64,000 bases of DNA from Rotaria sordida (taxonomy: Eukaryota > Rotifera > Eurotatoria > Philodinida > Philodinidae): positions 1-64,000 of the forward strand of contig CAJNOL010000074.1 in assembly GCA_905250125.1 (NCBI GenBank). Reading direction: 5' to 3'. The notes beneath the pieces were generated by a model. That model did not search any database. It had not been told where the DNA came from and saw nothing but the letters and a program-made list of their open reading frames with translations. Position numbers and translations under genes: made by a program. This document shows, piece by piece, positions 22,155 to 34,098 of this stretch (positions are counted from its first letter, which is position 1; every line of letters begins with the position of its first letter).

Positions 22155-23515
22155 TTTAATACTCTTCCACAAATATATTTATTATAGTAACGTTTCATCT
22201 TTCGAAGAAGACTTTTTCAAGTTTATATAACAATAAAAATAAAAATGTACAAATAAACTAATTATAGAAAAAGAACAGAAAAAGAGAAGATGGCAAGATG
22301 AAAGTAGAATAGGCTGTATATTTCTTTTAGTTTTATTTTGACAGTGATACGGAAAGAATCAAACCTGCCTAGCCATTACTATTACTGTTATGTTTTCCGT
22401 ATCATTATCAAAATACAGTAAAATCTCTCTATATTGATACCTCTATAACAAGAACACTTCGCTTATATGGGCACTCGGCGGAACGACCGATCAATTTTTG
22501 CTGGAAGTGAGCCTCTCTGACAAAGGCATCTTCCACCTTTAAGAGTGGGCACTGTTTTTTAGGCCATACTGTATTGGTAAACCTCTCTTACATGGGCAGA
22601 TATAGTGAATATTTTAATCAGTACACTGTTCTTTTCGTTCTCGTCGCTCTTTGTTGTTCTGAGAACAGAAAAGAGAAAAGTTAGATCGACATAACAAAGA
22701 AAATAACTCATCTATAATTTCTAATTGTACTGTCAATGATAAAAAGAGTATAAATAGTCATGTCATTTGACATTACTCTTTAAAATCATTGAGAAATAAC
22801 GTCCTGTCATTATCTTACGCTTGACGAGAAGATCGCATTAATCAACGACTATGCTGATGGAGTTGGACTATCACAGTGCAAATTGTGTGAGAAATACAAG
22901 TATCCAAGAGTGCTGTGTACAACATTCTTCAACGAAAAGACGAATACATATATGATTTCCAAACGAATGCAAACAAAGGTGTTAAATGCGAACTGCAAGA
23001 CAAGTTAGATCATAAGATCGATGATACTGACTGATGCTTATATTGATTCAAAAACTAACAAGCAATATTCAATTATGGATTTTTTTTGCAAAGCTTGACT
23101 GTAAATACGAAAATAGAAAATAAACTTAGATCAAGAAGAGACATCAGCTGATTAGAGTAAAATATTGGACATAGTCAAAGGTCTGAAGACTGATTAATAA
23201 TACGTAATTATAGGTGCTCTTAATGACGTAGGTTGCGGAAAGCATATTTGTGATCGGTATCTGTAAAAAAGTCTATAATGCAGGCACCTCCGTCAGATGG
23301 GCGATTTGAAAGAGTCCCATAGGTGCCCATCTAAGGGAGATTGTACTGTAAAGCTAAAAAAAATATACACCCTATTCTACTTTCATCTTTTCATCTTTTC
23401 TTTTTCTATAATTAGTTTATTTGTATATTTTTATTTTCATTGTTATATAAATTTGAAAAAGTCTTCTTCGAAAGATGAAACGTCACTATAATAAATATAT
23501 TTGTGGAAGAATATT
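22155..23515. mobile_element. Foldback element 3 with nested insertion
   Basis: Inverted arms at about 22155-22330 and 23353-23515 match closely (over 90 percent by eye): CCACAAATATATTTATTATA, CGTTTCATCTTTCGAAGAAG, ACAAATAAACTAATTATAG and GATGAAAGTAGAATAGG. A pogo-type element sits between them at 22416-23348. The left side also holds a small hairpin, TTTTGACAGTGATACGGAAA with TTTCCGTATCATTATCAAAA. The close match suggests a younger element than foldbacks 1 and 2. Confidence 0.7.
22416..23348 (+). mobile_element. Degenerate pogo/Tigger-like transposon
   Basis: Ends are CAGTAAAATCTCTCT and, inverted, CAGTACAATCTCCCT, each flanked by TA, the pogo/Tc1 target site. Inside (about 22820-22990) a CENP-B/pogo-type N-terminal helix-turn-helix is readable: LTLDEKIALINDYADG, then LSQCKLCEKYK, matching the family pattern LTLxEKxxIIxxxExG. 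The rest of the transposase is missing or frame-broken, so this is a short non-autonomous remnant of about 930 bases. Confidence 0.65.
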
Positions 23516-23589
23516 AAGATTATGTCAAAATTATCAACAAACTTCCTGTCAAGACAAGAATTAGAAAATCAATTATTAACGAATATTTT

Positions 23590-24354
23590 ATTGATCCACA
23601 AGCATCCGATTATAATATTAATGGTCCACTTCGATGGCCGATTGTTGAAATATATCTAGTTTGTTTTTTGATATTATTGGAAATAAAATTCAATTTTTTT
23701 CTAGGAAATGGGTACAATCGTCGTAGAGAAAATTGAATCTGGACATTGACGTGTTGATGATTAATGTAAAACTATGCCAAATCAAAAACGTGCTGAAGTT
23801 ACAAATATTTATTATGGAGACATTGAAACTGATTCGTGTCTTGTGGAGAACATGTTAGATTCAAATTAAAAAATTTTAAACAACATATAAGTCTCTTTTC
23901 TCTATTAAGTACTTTTTCTTCTGATCGACAATATTTTCAGAAAATCTCACTTGAATCTATTCTATGTGATGCTCAACATGAACCATGTCTAGTTGGACGA
24001 GTTTTGGATGCACATGTCAAATACTTAATTTAAAAATATATATGTATAGGTTAAAAATAGATTGCTATACTTGAACATAAATCAACTATGTGCCCAGATT
24101 AATCAGCTATTCTTCATATTCATACAATTATTGCTGAAGTTCAATTAAAGAAGTTATTAACATTAATTGATCATAAAACTGGTCAAATAATTGAAGAACA
24201 TTCAAAACTTATAAAACAAGATCAAGTAGCAATAGCAAGGTTTGAACTATCACAAGTCGGACAAACTATTTGTATGGAACCATTTGACCGTGCGCTTCAA
24301 CTTGATCAATTTACATCACATGGTGTACTCGTTCTAATAATAGATGACATTTAA
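23590..24354 (+). pseudogene. eRF3 (GSPT1)-like pseudogene
   Basis: Text of the C-terminal half of translation release factor eRF3 is recoverable with stops and frame changes. INGPLRWPIVE matches DGPIRLPIVD. After an intron-like gap ending in CTAG near 23704 comes MGTIVVEKIESGH, like MGTVVMGKLESG. Then follow MPNQKRAEV, GDIETDS, CGEHVRFKLK, SILCDAQHEPCLVGRVLDAH, CP..SAILHIHTIIAEV, TLIDHKTGQIIEE and KQDQVAIARFELSQVGQTIC. In-frame stops (for example after ESGH) and a frameshift near 23838 break it. It covers EF-Tu domains 2 and 3; the G domain is absent. Confidence 0.7.
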
Positions 24355-26449
24355 CGAAGTTTTCCAACGATGTCAACAATATTATCATAATCTTTAGAAA
24401 GTAATGAGATGATATATTTAGACGACATAAAACAAACCAAGATAATGGGTTGACTATGGAATAATCTCAGACTTAGTGTAAAAGCTTATCATTGACAATT
24501 ATTTTTTTTCTTCATGCATAAAAGACACTCAGATATAGGATAAATCTTATAGATTATTAACTTCTCATACAAAAAAGAAGAATCATAAATTTTATACTTC
24601 AAAAAAAAAGTTTGAAAAGTTTAAATAGATTTATTAGAATATTTTCATATATAATAAAAGACGAATTGATTAAAAAAACAAACTTGATCTATTCTTTCAA
24701 TTAAATCTGTTATTCCAAACAAAAAGAAAAAGATGATTGGTTATGATGAAATTGTTTTCAAGTATATGAAATAAGTTTATAACTTATCAGTCATAAGATA
24801 TAATTCTTATTTGTTATTAAAGAGCTTTTTTTTTCTAAATCCTTTGAAATTCAGCTTTATTCGCAATTTCAATACAATATTAAAACCGATTTTTTGACGA
24901 AAACTATTTTCTTTAAAATTCTTCTACCTTAATCCAAAAAGATTCTTGTTATCCGACTTTTTATAGAAGATTATTTGAACAAGTCAATAGAATTCAACTT
25001 CAAATAGGTTTAAAGAAAATAAAAATCGTACATTCTTCATATGATTGAGAATGTAGCAGTGGGGGGGGGGGGGGGGGGGGAGGAGTCGAGGAGATGCGGC
25101 ACAAGGGAAGTACATCCCCCTACTCTCATAATGTTTTAATGTTTTTTCAGCAAGAATTATTCTTTTTCTTAAAAAAAAAGACTGAATATACATCCTTCCA
25201 GGTCTAAGAAGATACGTCTTAAGCTCGCCTCGTTTATGTTTCTTGGTCACATTCCTATAGATGATAAATTCTTTAATTAAGGATCTGAAAAATATGGAGA
25301 AACAATTTTTCTACGACTAACCGATCTTTATGATATGATCAAATAGATAACTACTGGTTATTTTTTGTTTTTATTGAAAAAAAAAGCTTGTTCACTCTAT
25401 AAAAATAATCAATTGAAATGTTTGTTTCGATTTAAAGAGTTTATTTACGTTGAAGATTTATTTATGTGAAGCGATCGGCGGCAATCGAAAATCGAATATG
25501 TTTAAAATTTAAAAAGTGTTCGAATGTCCAATATCTAGTACATAGATTTGATTGATATAGATACAATCAATCAATCAGAAATAACACAATGTGCAATGAC
25601 CAATCGATAAATTCCCATTGGAATATTTTAATTGTTTGCTTAATTGTCATTTTATTCAACTATCAATTTATGTCACTTCATTTTTTTCTCTTAAATATTA
25701 GACAAAAATCGAATTGAAAACATTTTCTTTTATTTCTATTTGACAAGATTTTCAAAAGAATTCTTTCTAATTTTTTTTCAGTCAAAAAAAAAAACTAAGA
25801 CAATGAACATGTTTAACATTCTCTTTTGTGTCGTCGTTCAATATTTTTCTTTTTGAAAAGAGTAAACTAATTCTTTAATCAATCATTATAATAATGTTCC
25901 AATATTTTTTTTATGGATGAATTAAATCATTTAAAAGTTTTTGTTTTGTTTTTTATTTTATTTTTCATATCACGTTGTCATATTTCTACTTAAATTCTCG
26001 ATGAAAAAAAGAATTAAATGATATTTATTCTTTTTTTTTTTCACATTTAATATTCATCATAATATTTTCTTATATTTAATATAAAGGAAGTATTTCATTA
26101 TCCAATGAGTATGTCTCGTTTTCTCTTTTTCATTTTTCTCATTTTATTTTATTAGGGAAATAACTGTAATTGGTTGATCAAATTACGAACATCGAGACAA
26201 AAAAAACACAAGATTAGGGTCACAACGACCAAAGTCGAGTTGACATATTGTCTCTTTGTCTATTGCCTTTTTTTTCAATAAGAGTGGAAGAAAAAAGGAG
26301 AACGAAGAACCGTTAGTGTGATTCGAGCGGCGTCATTCATTGCATAATATGCTAATAGAAGTCATCGTCGTCGTTCATCGTTCACAAGTCATTTCCATAA
26401 TTTAAAAATCAAACGACACATCGTCACATATCCAAACAACAGACAGACA
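24355..26449. other. Gene-free stretch with poly-G tract
   Basis: AT-rich intergenic DNA, ending in the presumed promoter and 5' UTR of the immunoglobulin-domain gene. A 20-base G run at 25061-25080 is listed separately. No other feature with support. Confidence 0.5.
25061..25080 (+). repeat. Poly-G homopolymer, 20 bases
   Basis: Twenty consecutive G residues, followed by AGGAGTCGAGGAG. Very unusual in this AT-rich sequence; it could form stacked G-quartets or be a sequencing artefact. Confidence 0.9.
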
Positions 26450-27656
26450 ATGATCATCATTAGATTTTCTTTTTTTGCTTTTTTTGTAAGTTTTTTTCTT
26501 TCATAATCAATTTATTGATAAATTTAAATGAATTCTTGTTTTTAATTTTAATTTAATAGTATTATTTATCAATAATCATCATGGCTAATTGTTCTCCTGT
26601 ATCATCAATATCATTAAAACATTTAAGAACATATAAAACACTAAAATTTCAATCAACATTAAGTTCACCAATCGAAAATAATGTTAACGAGGGTGCAGCA
26701 TTTCGTTTAACCTGTTCATTTATATCAAATTTTGATACAATTGATATATTTTGGTTTCATAACGAAACTTTAATTGGATCATTTATTTCAAAAGTATTTT
26801 GTCGTTTTTTTTTTGGAAAAAATTTTTTATAATACTATTTTTGTTTCAATTAGAAAATCTCGGAAGAAGAAAATGATAATGTTGAAGATTCGTTTTTGGG
26901 TGTTTCAGTTGTATCAACGATAAATATAGAAAAAATTTCATTTGATATGAATGGTTCATATCAATGTATTGGAGTATATCAACATATTCATGTTCAACAA
27001 ACATTTTATGTTCATGTTAATACTACCCGTAAATTTTTATCAAAAATTAATAAATCATATTTTTATTTTTATTAAATAGAGAAAAATTCTTCAATGAAAA
27101 ATTCTTCTATAGATTCATTTATAACTGGTAAGTTGAATTTATTTTGAAATCTAATATATATATATATATATTAATAAATTCTAGTTCATACATCTCAAGC
27201 TTTATTTGAACCCCGTAGTTATGTATTATTAATGTGTCGTTTTGCTTCTAATCGGAAAGATCAGTGTAAAACAGAATGGTTTGATCCATATGATAAACCA
27301 TTAGATACATTAGCTCAAACCACAGATTTAATTCTTCGAAATGCTACTTTTGATGATTCAATGGGTTTATATACTTGTCAAATTTGTTGTTTAAATCAAT
27401 GTCAAAAATTAACATCTTTTGTTTATCCGGTAAGAATTTTAATTAACATTTTATTTTTATTATTTGTTTTTAAATTATTTATTTATTTTTTAGGCTGAAA
27501 AAGAAAGATAGGTAAATATATATTATAAAAAAAAATCAGAACATTTCTCTATTTAAAAGAATTGCTTTAATGTTAATATTTGTCTGTATATTTGTTTTCA
27601 CTATTGTATTATTATCTATCCTTTCTTATAGAAGAAATAAAAAAGAACAGCTTTAG
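26450..27656 (+). CDS. Two-Ig-domain membrane protein
   Basis: Exons read 26450-26485, 26560-26793, 26854-27028, 27080-27127, 27185-27429, a very short exon ending at 27511, and 27560-27656. The N-terminus MIIIRFSFFAFF plus YYLSIIIMANC looks like a signal peptide. Domain 1 has RLTCSF, FWFHN and GSYQCIG; domain 2 has VLLMCRF, TEWFD and MGLYTCQICC. These are the paired cysteines, core Trp and Y-x-C motif of Ig folds. The last exon encodes a membrane helix (LIFVCIFVFTIVLLSIL) with a short basic tail, RRNKKEQL. The sixth exon is ambiguous. With the best acceptor (27494) it ends in TAG, giving a 251-residue product without membrane anchor. With an internal acceptor (27504) the frame joins the membrane exon, giving 280 residues. 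Likely a surface adhesion or recognition protein; ligand unknown. Confidence 0.72.
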
Positions 27657-27770
27657 AAAACAACAATTAATCAAGAATAACAAAGAAAATTTTTTTATCA
27701 ATAAAAATAAACAATAAGTGATTCGTCATTGTGACTTTACAAATGCAAATAAGAATATTAATCTATAGTT

Positions 27771-27989
27771 CAGTGGCGGAGTCAAGATTTTGGGCTAGGG
27801 AAATTGAGCCCCTTCTTCTGAATAATAAAATACATACTTCAAAAATTTCCCTAGGAAGCTCAAAGGTCCAAAGGTAGATGTTAAGTCGCCCTTGGTGCAC
27901 AAAATCAATGTTTCAAAAATTTCACTAGGGAGTTCGAAGGTTTCTAGGGGAAGCTGAGCCTTCCATAGCACCTCCTTAGTTCGTCACTG
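27771..27989. mobile_element. hAT-type MITE, about 219 bp
   Basis: Ends CAGTGGCGGAGT and, at the other end, CGTCACTG. It is flanked by near-identical 8-base repeats, CTATAGTT and CTCTAGTT, the duplication length expected for hAT elements. No coding capacity. Internal duplicated words (TTTCNCTAGGNAGNTC) occur near 27846 and 27928. Confidence 0.65.
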
Positions 27990-29370
27990 CTCTAGTTGAT
28001 TCTTATTAAGTAATAAATATGCGATTATTGTAAATCTATATGTCCAATTATATTTTTATTTAGATAAAAATAATTGTATTGAATTATAATAGACATTAAG
28101 AAATCATGACTAAAATATTTTGAATTATTAATTAATATTTATATTAAATTTTCTTTTTATGTCAATAGATTCATTAACGAAAAAGAGTATTTGTTTAAAT
28201 ATACAACTAAACCGAATTCGAGTCTTTTTTAAAACATTTTTGTCAGAAAAAGAAACCATTTTATGAAAGATTATATGATCATCAAATTTAGCTAAGTTTA
28301 AATCGATTTGTATTAGATATATTCGTTTTTCAAAATAATTAATCAATTTAATCGATATTTATTTGTCTATATTAAATTTTCATATTGAAATCTATTTATG
28401 ATAAATTCATTATTTTTATTTGAGAACAATTTTGGTATTTTTTTTGTTATATATGAGATAGTACAGAGCTACGTCAATGATCATGTGTTTTTCCCACATT
28501 GACTTAACTATCTCAGGTCACCTTGTTCCATTTTGTCCTACAAGAGCCAATAAAGAAAATCTTGCTAGATATTTCTTCTGGGAACGAACTTATCGTTCGA
28601 TCAAAATAACAGCCAATAATAAAAAAAAAGAGCCGTTTTAAATAAATAATTTATGAACAAGTTGCAGATGACAAATGTTTAAGATTTTTTTTCCACGTTT
28701 TGTCAAGTTTATTGTTACATTTGAAAAGAATATTTTAAGAATTGAATAATTATGATTAACATTAAAAATGAATTTATTTTAATCGAAAAAAAAAAAATCA
28801 AATCAAATGTTCTTTAAATAATGTATCATTAAATCATTTTCTATTTGTTCTTATTCTTGTTTTTGATTAATATCAGATGAGTTCCTCCGACAAATAAAAT
28901 AAAATTGCAAATAATCAATTGAAATAAAGCAAAGTGTAGAAAATCTAGTAAAACTGTTATATCTTAAAATCAATCTCGAAACTTCTATTCAATTTAGCAA
29001 TAATTTTTTTTTGTTCTTTTTATTATTCTTAGCAGAACAATAGATTTTTCATGAACGAACAAAAATGAAGAAACAATATTTTTGTATGTTCAAATGCTAC
29101 AATTGTCACTAGAAAATCATCTCAATTGAACATAATTCAATCAAGACGAACAATAATGGAAAATAATCTCCTCATTTGATTATATTTAAACATTGATAAA
29201 TTGAAGAAGAATTCTCAAAAGCTCCTGGTACAATTACGTAACTTAGTTAATTATACAAATCTATTCATTAACATAGATCAATGCATCTGTTTTCTCTCTG
29301 ATATAGTTCATTAACAAGTATTTATGATTGTCTTTAACGAGATGACATTTTCAATTAATTAATCGATCTT
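27990..29370. other. Gene-free stretch
   Basis: No coding-like ORF. A small hairpin occurs at 28454-28515, where GAGATAGT and GTCAATG pair with CATTGAC and ACTATCTC. Confidence 0.5.
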
Positions 29371-29928
29371 GAATTCAAACTCTGTGCATAAAGTAGACTC
29401 CAGTGAGATATGAAAAAGACTTCAAAAAGATAAGTCTCCTTGAGCCGTCTATCCAGAGCTATATACATTTTACTGGAATTTTAGTCTCTGCCATAATATA
29501 TACCAACAAATCGGATAACGGTATTTCAGCCTAAAATTTTGCATATAGACAGGTCTATTTGCCAGTAGAATGCTCTGAAAATTTCAGTTCAAAAGAATGT
29601 TTTCTTTCCGAGATATCGAAGTTCCAAAGATCACTCATATTTCACAAAAGATGCTAGAATTTTCTGTTTTTTTGGGACTTCAATATCTCGGGAGGGAAAC
29701 ATTCTTTTGCGCTGAAATTTTCAGAGTATTCTACTGACAGATAGACCTATCTATATGCAAGATTTTAGGTTGAAATATCCTTATCTGATTTGTTAGTATA
29801 TATCATGACAGAGGCTAAAATTCTAGTAAAATGCCTATAACTCTGGACAAAAGGTCCAAAAGGACTTATCTTTTTGAAGTTTTTTTCATATCTCACTGGA
29901 GTCTACTTTATGCACAGAGTCCAAGTTC
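29371..29928. mobile_element. Long foldback element 4
   Basis: Arms of about 250 bases (29371-29622 and 29673-29928) pair around a loop of about 50 bases. Landmarks are ACTCTGTGCATAAAGTAGAC with GTCTACTTTATGCACAGAGT, AGTGAGATATGAAAAA with its complement, and CTGAAAATTTCAG-type sequence near the centre. Identity is about 85 percent. No ORF; a transcript would be an almost complete hairpin. Confidence 0.8.
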
Positions 29929-30299
29929 AAAAATGATTGCTCGTTTGAGAGTGTTCCCTCATAAGACACTAGATTAACAACTATAGTTCACCAAATTCAT
30001 GCAATTTCATTACTGCATTTTATTTATATTTATTTTATCAATCAACTAAAGTATGAACAATCGTTCAAAGTGACAAGTGTATACACACGTGCACATCTTG
30101 TTTCCTCCACGAATGACGGCAACGATAATATCATCTAATCATCCCTTTCGACTTTCACTTTGTAAAACTCTGCCACACAACCTTCTTTCGTTCGACGTCA
30201 ATCAACTGATGTATCTAATCAGCAGCTATTAGAAAAAAAATTGTAAGTTTCAAGTCTGCGTCAAAATCTTTCAAACATCGCTGAATTACTTAATAAACT

Positions 30300-32500
30300 C
30301 ATGCAAGAAATTATTCCACTTATTTCAAAAGTAATCTGCAATGTTGATGGAAACGCCAGAGAATCGTTGGATAAAATAATCTTGATCGTACGAAGCCAAG
30401 TTGAATTATTGCAGAGAGAAGTTGGCATGGAAGATAAACGATCGCATGAAAATAATGTACTGGCAGAAAAAAACTACGACAGGTAGAACAAATCAACAGT
30501 TAGCTCTCTTAACCTTCATCTTTTACAACGTACAGGGATGGAAATCGAGAAGATTAGAAATTCTTGAACTTATTAACAAGTAAGATGCGTCATTTATCAT
30601 ATGTACAAAAGTAGGAGCACAATGATACACCTAACGAATATCAGGTTTTAATATATTTCATAAATCGGATAGAAATAAAACTTGGAGAGTAGCAATAAGT
30701 GTAGGAAAACATCTAAAAACATTAGAAGTAGAGGCTAGCATGACTAATGCATAAGTGCTCGACATAATCCATCTCAATGAATCTCTATGAATAACAGGAA
30801 TACGTTGATCAGACAGCTATAAATGTGGCACCAATAAGATTCTTCTTTTTATCAATAGTAATACGATAATTTCAAGTTACTTTAACGCAACAATCGTGCA
30901 ATGGAACAGTTCTAAAACAGATACACGGGAGAAATAGTCAAGAAGTGGAACGATGTTAATAGTCTACAGTATATACAACGTGCCAAGAACTTATCGAAAA
31001 TAATCTTCTCGTAACGTAGATTTTACTTTCTCCTAATTTCCAGGCATTATAGGAGAAATTGTTGAATTTGGTTCAAGTGATCACTGGCCGTTAATCTACA
31101 AATCGGAATTTGTTGGTTTCGAAATAGTATATAAATTCATGGTCAGAAGATGGAAAGTATATGAATTACTTGTTCTGCCTACTACAGGAATATTGGTTAA
31201 AACAAATAGAATTCAAGCCATTATTAGAATAGTATAGAGACAATATCAAAATTCTTTCTACTCTCAAAGACTGTCTCATGACTTGACATAGTAAAGAAAA
31301 ATTGAAATCTGCACTTCCACTAGAGATACTGTTAAAACTGGAAGAGATCAGGCAAATTGAGAACCAGTACTACCGAAACGAATAGGGGGAAGATAGAATT
31401 TGTCTTCGCTACAAGTCGAGAGATATCAGAGAAGAAACATTAGAACACAAATAAAGTCGATGGAGTCATTCCTCATCAATTTAAGAGTGTCAAGATAAGT
31501 GAAACACTATTTTTTGGAAGTATCTTTCACACATTTCCAGACTTAAGTCCATACTTTTCAATAGATTAGCAGTCAGAAATACACACTCTTCAATCATTAC
31601 AGAGTACAACCAGATTTTAACGAAATTATCCTTGCATGATAAGAAAATAAGATCCACTAACATTTTAGGAGAGAAAAATGTCCAGTTCACGAACTGAAGT
31701 TCAAAACATCAGCAGAAGAAGATAATATTTCGAACTAAATAATTAAAAAATGACCTTCAGCTCTCTTAGAGTGCATAATCAAATGTTTCAATAAATGGTT
31801 AGAAAACAGTCAAGATATTGAATAGTGGAAAAAAGCTAAAATTATTACCTTTAGTAAGCTGACAACTGAAGTGCTTACCTGTGAACAGTCTACACCCATT
31901 TCTCTCCTAGCAATTCATTTTAAAATCTATGAAAAAATCCTATTCCTTAGAGCCAAAGAGTAGCCAGATTTTAATAACATCATTCCTCCTGAACAGTCGG
32001 ACCTTCACTAAGACTGCTTACTAAGAACAAGAGTTTTGTCTATTTATCAAGAGCTAAAAATTAGTCTAGCTGGGAATATATCCACATTAGGAATATATGT
32101 GGATTACAACAAAACATATGATCTAGTGTCGTATATGAAACTAATTGTCAAGCTCTTCAGAATGCACATACTTCGAGAATTATATAAAGTACTAGTTAAC
32201 TGACTGATATATAGGAAATCACTTATCGTGTTTGGAAACAGACACTCAAGAGTTTCTAGAACACATGTCGGACTTCGGCAAGGTAGTTTCTGAACTCCCT
32301 ACATCTTCATAATTTATCATAAAAGATATAATAAAATGTGTTCATGTCTCACCAACTTATCTCTTCGCCGACGACTTCAGTACTGTAATAATTTCTCCAA
32401 TTCACAAAAACTACCGTGAAATGATTGATTTCGTTAATATAACAGACTCTACATTGTCTCAAAAATTGTCGTTCAAATTTTACATTCACAAGTAAAGCTA
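30300..32500 (+). pseudogene. Dead non-LTR retrotransposon (LINE)
   Basis: Fragments of ORF2 are readable in different frames. An AP-endonuclease start reads FYNVQGWKSRRLEILELINK near 30520. Reverse transcriptase pieces include SIYQELK, IYVDYNKTYDLV (like the VDYxKAFDxV block), RTHVGLRQGSF (like GVRQGD) and FADDFS (catalytic FADD) near 32363. Many stops and frameshifts mean it is inactive. It ends where foldback element 5 begins. The clade was not determined. Confidence 0.6.
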
Positions 32501-32564
32501 TCTGAAATAAAAATAAAAATCGATAGAGTAATGGTAGACATGGTACGATCTATCAAATATATAA

Positions 32565-33425
32565 AGTGGACCGCAAAAGTTCAAGACCTTTTTTATTTCG
32601 ATGTCTTCTATGAAAAGAAAGGAGTTAACAAAAATCAATATGTTGAGTGCCATATAAAGTTAGAGTCAAGATCTACACAGATCACCTATTCCTGAGATAA
32701 TTGATTGTAGCATAAAGAAAAAGAAGAAATCTCAGTTTTTCTCTAGTAGACAAAGGTTTAAGACACTTTTGTGTTTTGTCGATTATGTTGTTACCGAAGA
32801 GCAGAGACAATTTTCACAAATATATTATTAGATGCAGAATTGAATAAGCTATATTATAGTATAATAAATTTTGAGAAATTATTAGTTATAATAATTTAAT
32901 ATTGTTAATTAATATTTTTCTATTAGTTACTAACTATAGAGGAATATTTTTTCTATAAATTTTGATCTTCAAGTATACTGTTAGAAAGAGCATCAAAAAT
33001 AGAATAACACTATGGATTTTTGTTTCGTAATAATTCTTTCTAACAGTTTACTTGAAGATCAAAATTTATAAGCGAATATGTCTCTAGTTAATAATTAATA
33101 AAATTTTTCGAATTAATAATATTAAATTATTATACTATAATGTAGCTCGTTCAATTCTGTATCTAATAATATATTTTGAAAATTGTTTCTGCTTTATGGT
33201 AATGATACAATTAATAAAATACTAGAACTGTCTTAAACTTTTGCTTGCTAGAGAAAAAATTGCAGTTCTTTCTTTTTCTTCACGCTACAATCAATTAAAT
33301 CAAAAATAAATAGTTTGTGTAGATTTTCACTCTAACTTTAGATGTCATTCAAAATATGTCTTTTATTTTTTTGTCTTTTCATACAAAAACATTGAAATAA
33401 AAATTGTCTTAAACGTTTGCAGCTC
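32565..33425. mobile_element. Long foldback element 5
   Basis: The largest foldback: arms of about 400-430 bases (32565-32992 and 33033-33425) with a loop of about 40 bases. Outer ends resemble Tc1/mariner termini: GTGGACCGCAAAAGTTCAAG on the left and, inverted, GCTGCAAACGTTTAAGACA on the right. Other pairs are AAGTTAGAGT with ACTCTAACTTT, TTGAATAAGCTA-type words with TAGCTCGTTCAA, and TTGATCTTCAAGTA with TACTTGAAGATCAA at the centre. Identity is about 75-80 percent. No transposase. Confidence 0.75.
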
Positions 33426-34098
33426 AGTCAATCTCCTGTATGAATTAAAATGACTATATTTTCAGCAAAAATAAACAACTTGAAACACAAGAAATTACTG
33501 TTTTCTAGGCAATTCTGTATACTCTATAATCTGGACCGATCAAAAATATATTCAGCGAAAACTTCGTTACTCTGGAAAACTGGTTTTCTATAAAAACAGT
33601 AAATGAAAACGTAAAGATGATTTCTCATGATCACATTCAAAGTCAGCATCGTTGATAGCCTACAATACAAAATGTTTCAATAAGAAAGCAATTGTTCAGT
33701 TGAAAACGTTCCCTCATTAGAATAAAGATTATCGTTTTGTGAGTATTGGTTTTTTTTTCTGATATTTTCTTTGATATTATTTATGATTGTGTTCATGTGT
33801 AATTTGGCAATAAATCAGTTAGCAAATGAATTAATTTTTTTTATTTTTCGTAATTGAGAAACAATTGTTGGTGTATGAAATCAATAAATGATATTTTATT
33901 TTTCTGCTAGAATGTCTTTATTTATTCCTGTTTGATTACAAATGAGTGTTTTCATGTAGCAGATAAAAGGTGAAACCAAAGACAAATACGCATGTGTTCT
34001 TTTCAAAGACAAAACACATTGAAAAATACACGCAAACAAATCGTGCAAAAAAGAGGGTAAAGGAAAAGAAAAACGAATAGTCACTGGATTTGGTTTAA
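33426..34098. other. 3' flank of FKBP8-like gene
   Basis: Intergenic; no coding-like ORF or RNA gene seen. The minus-strand ORF at 33896-34102 is the unrelated frame downstream of the FKBP8 stop. Confidence 0.45.
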
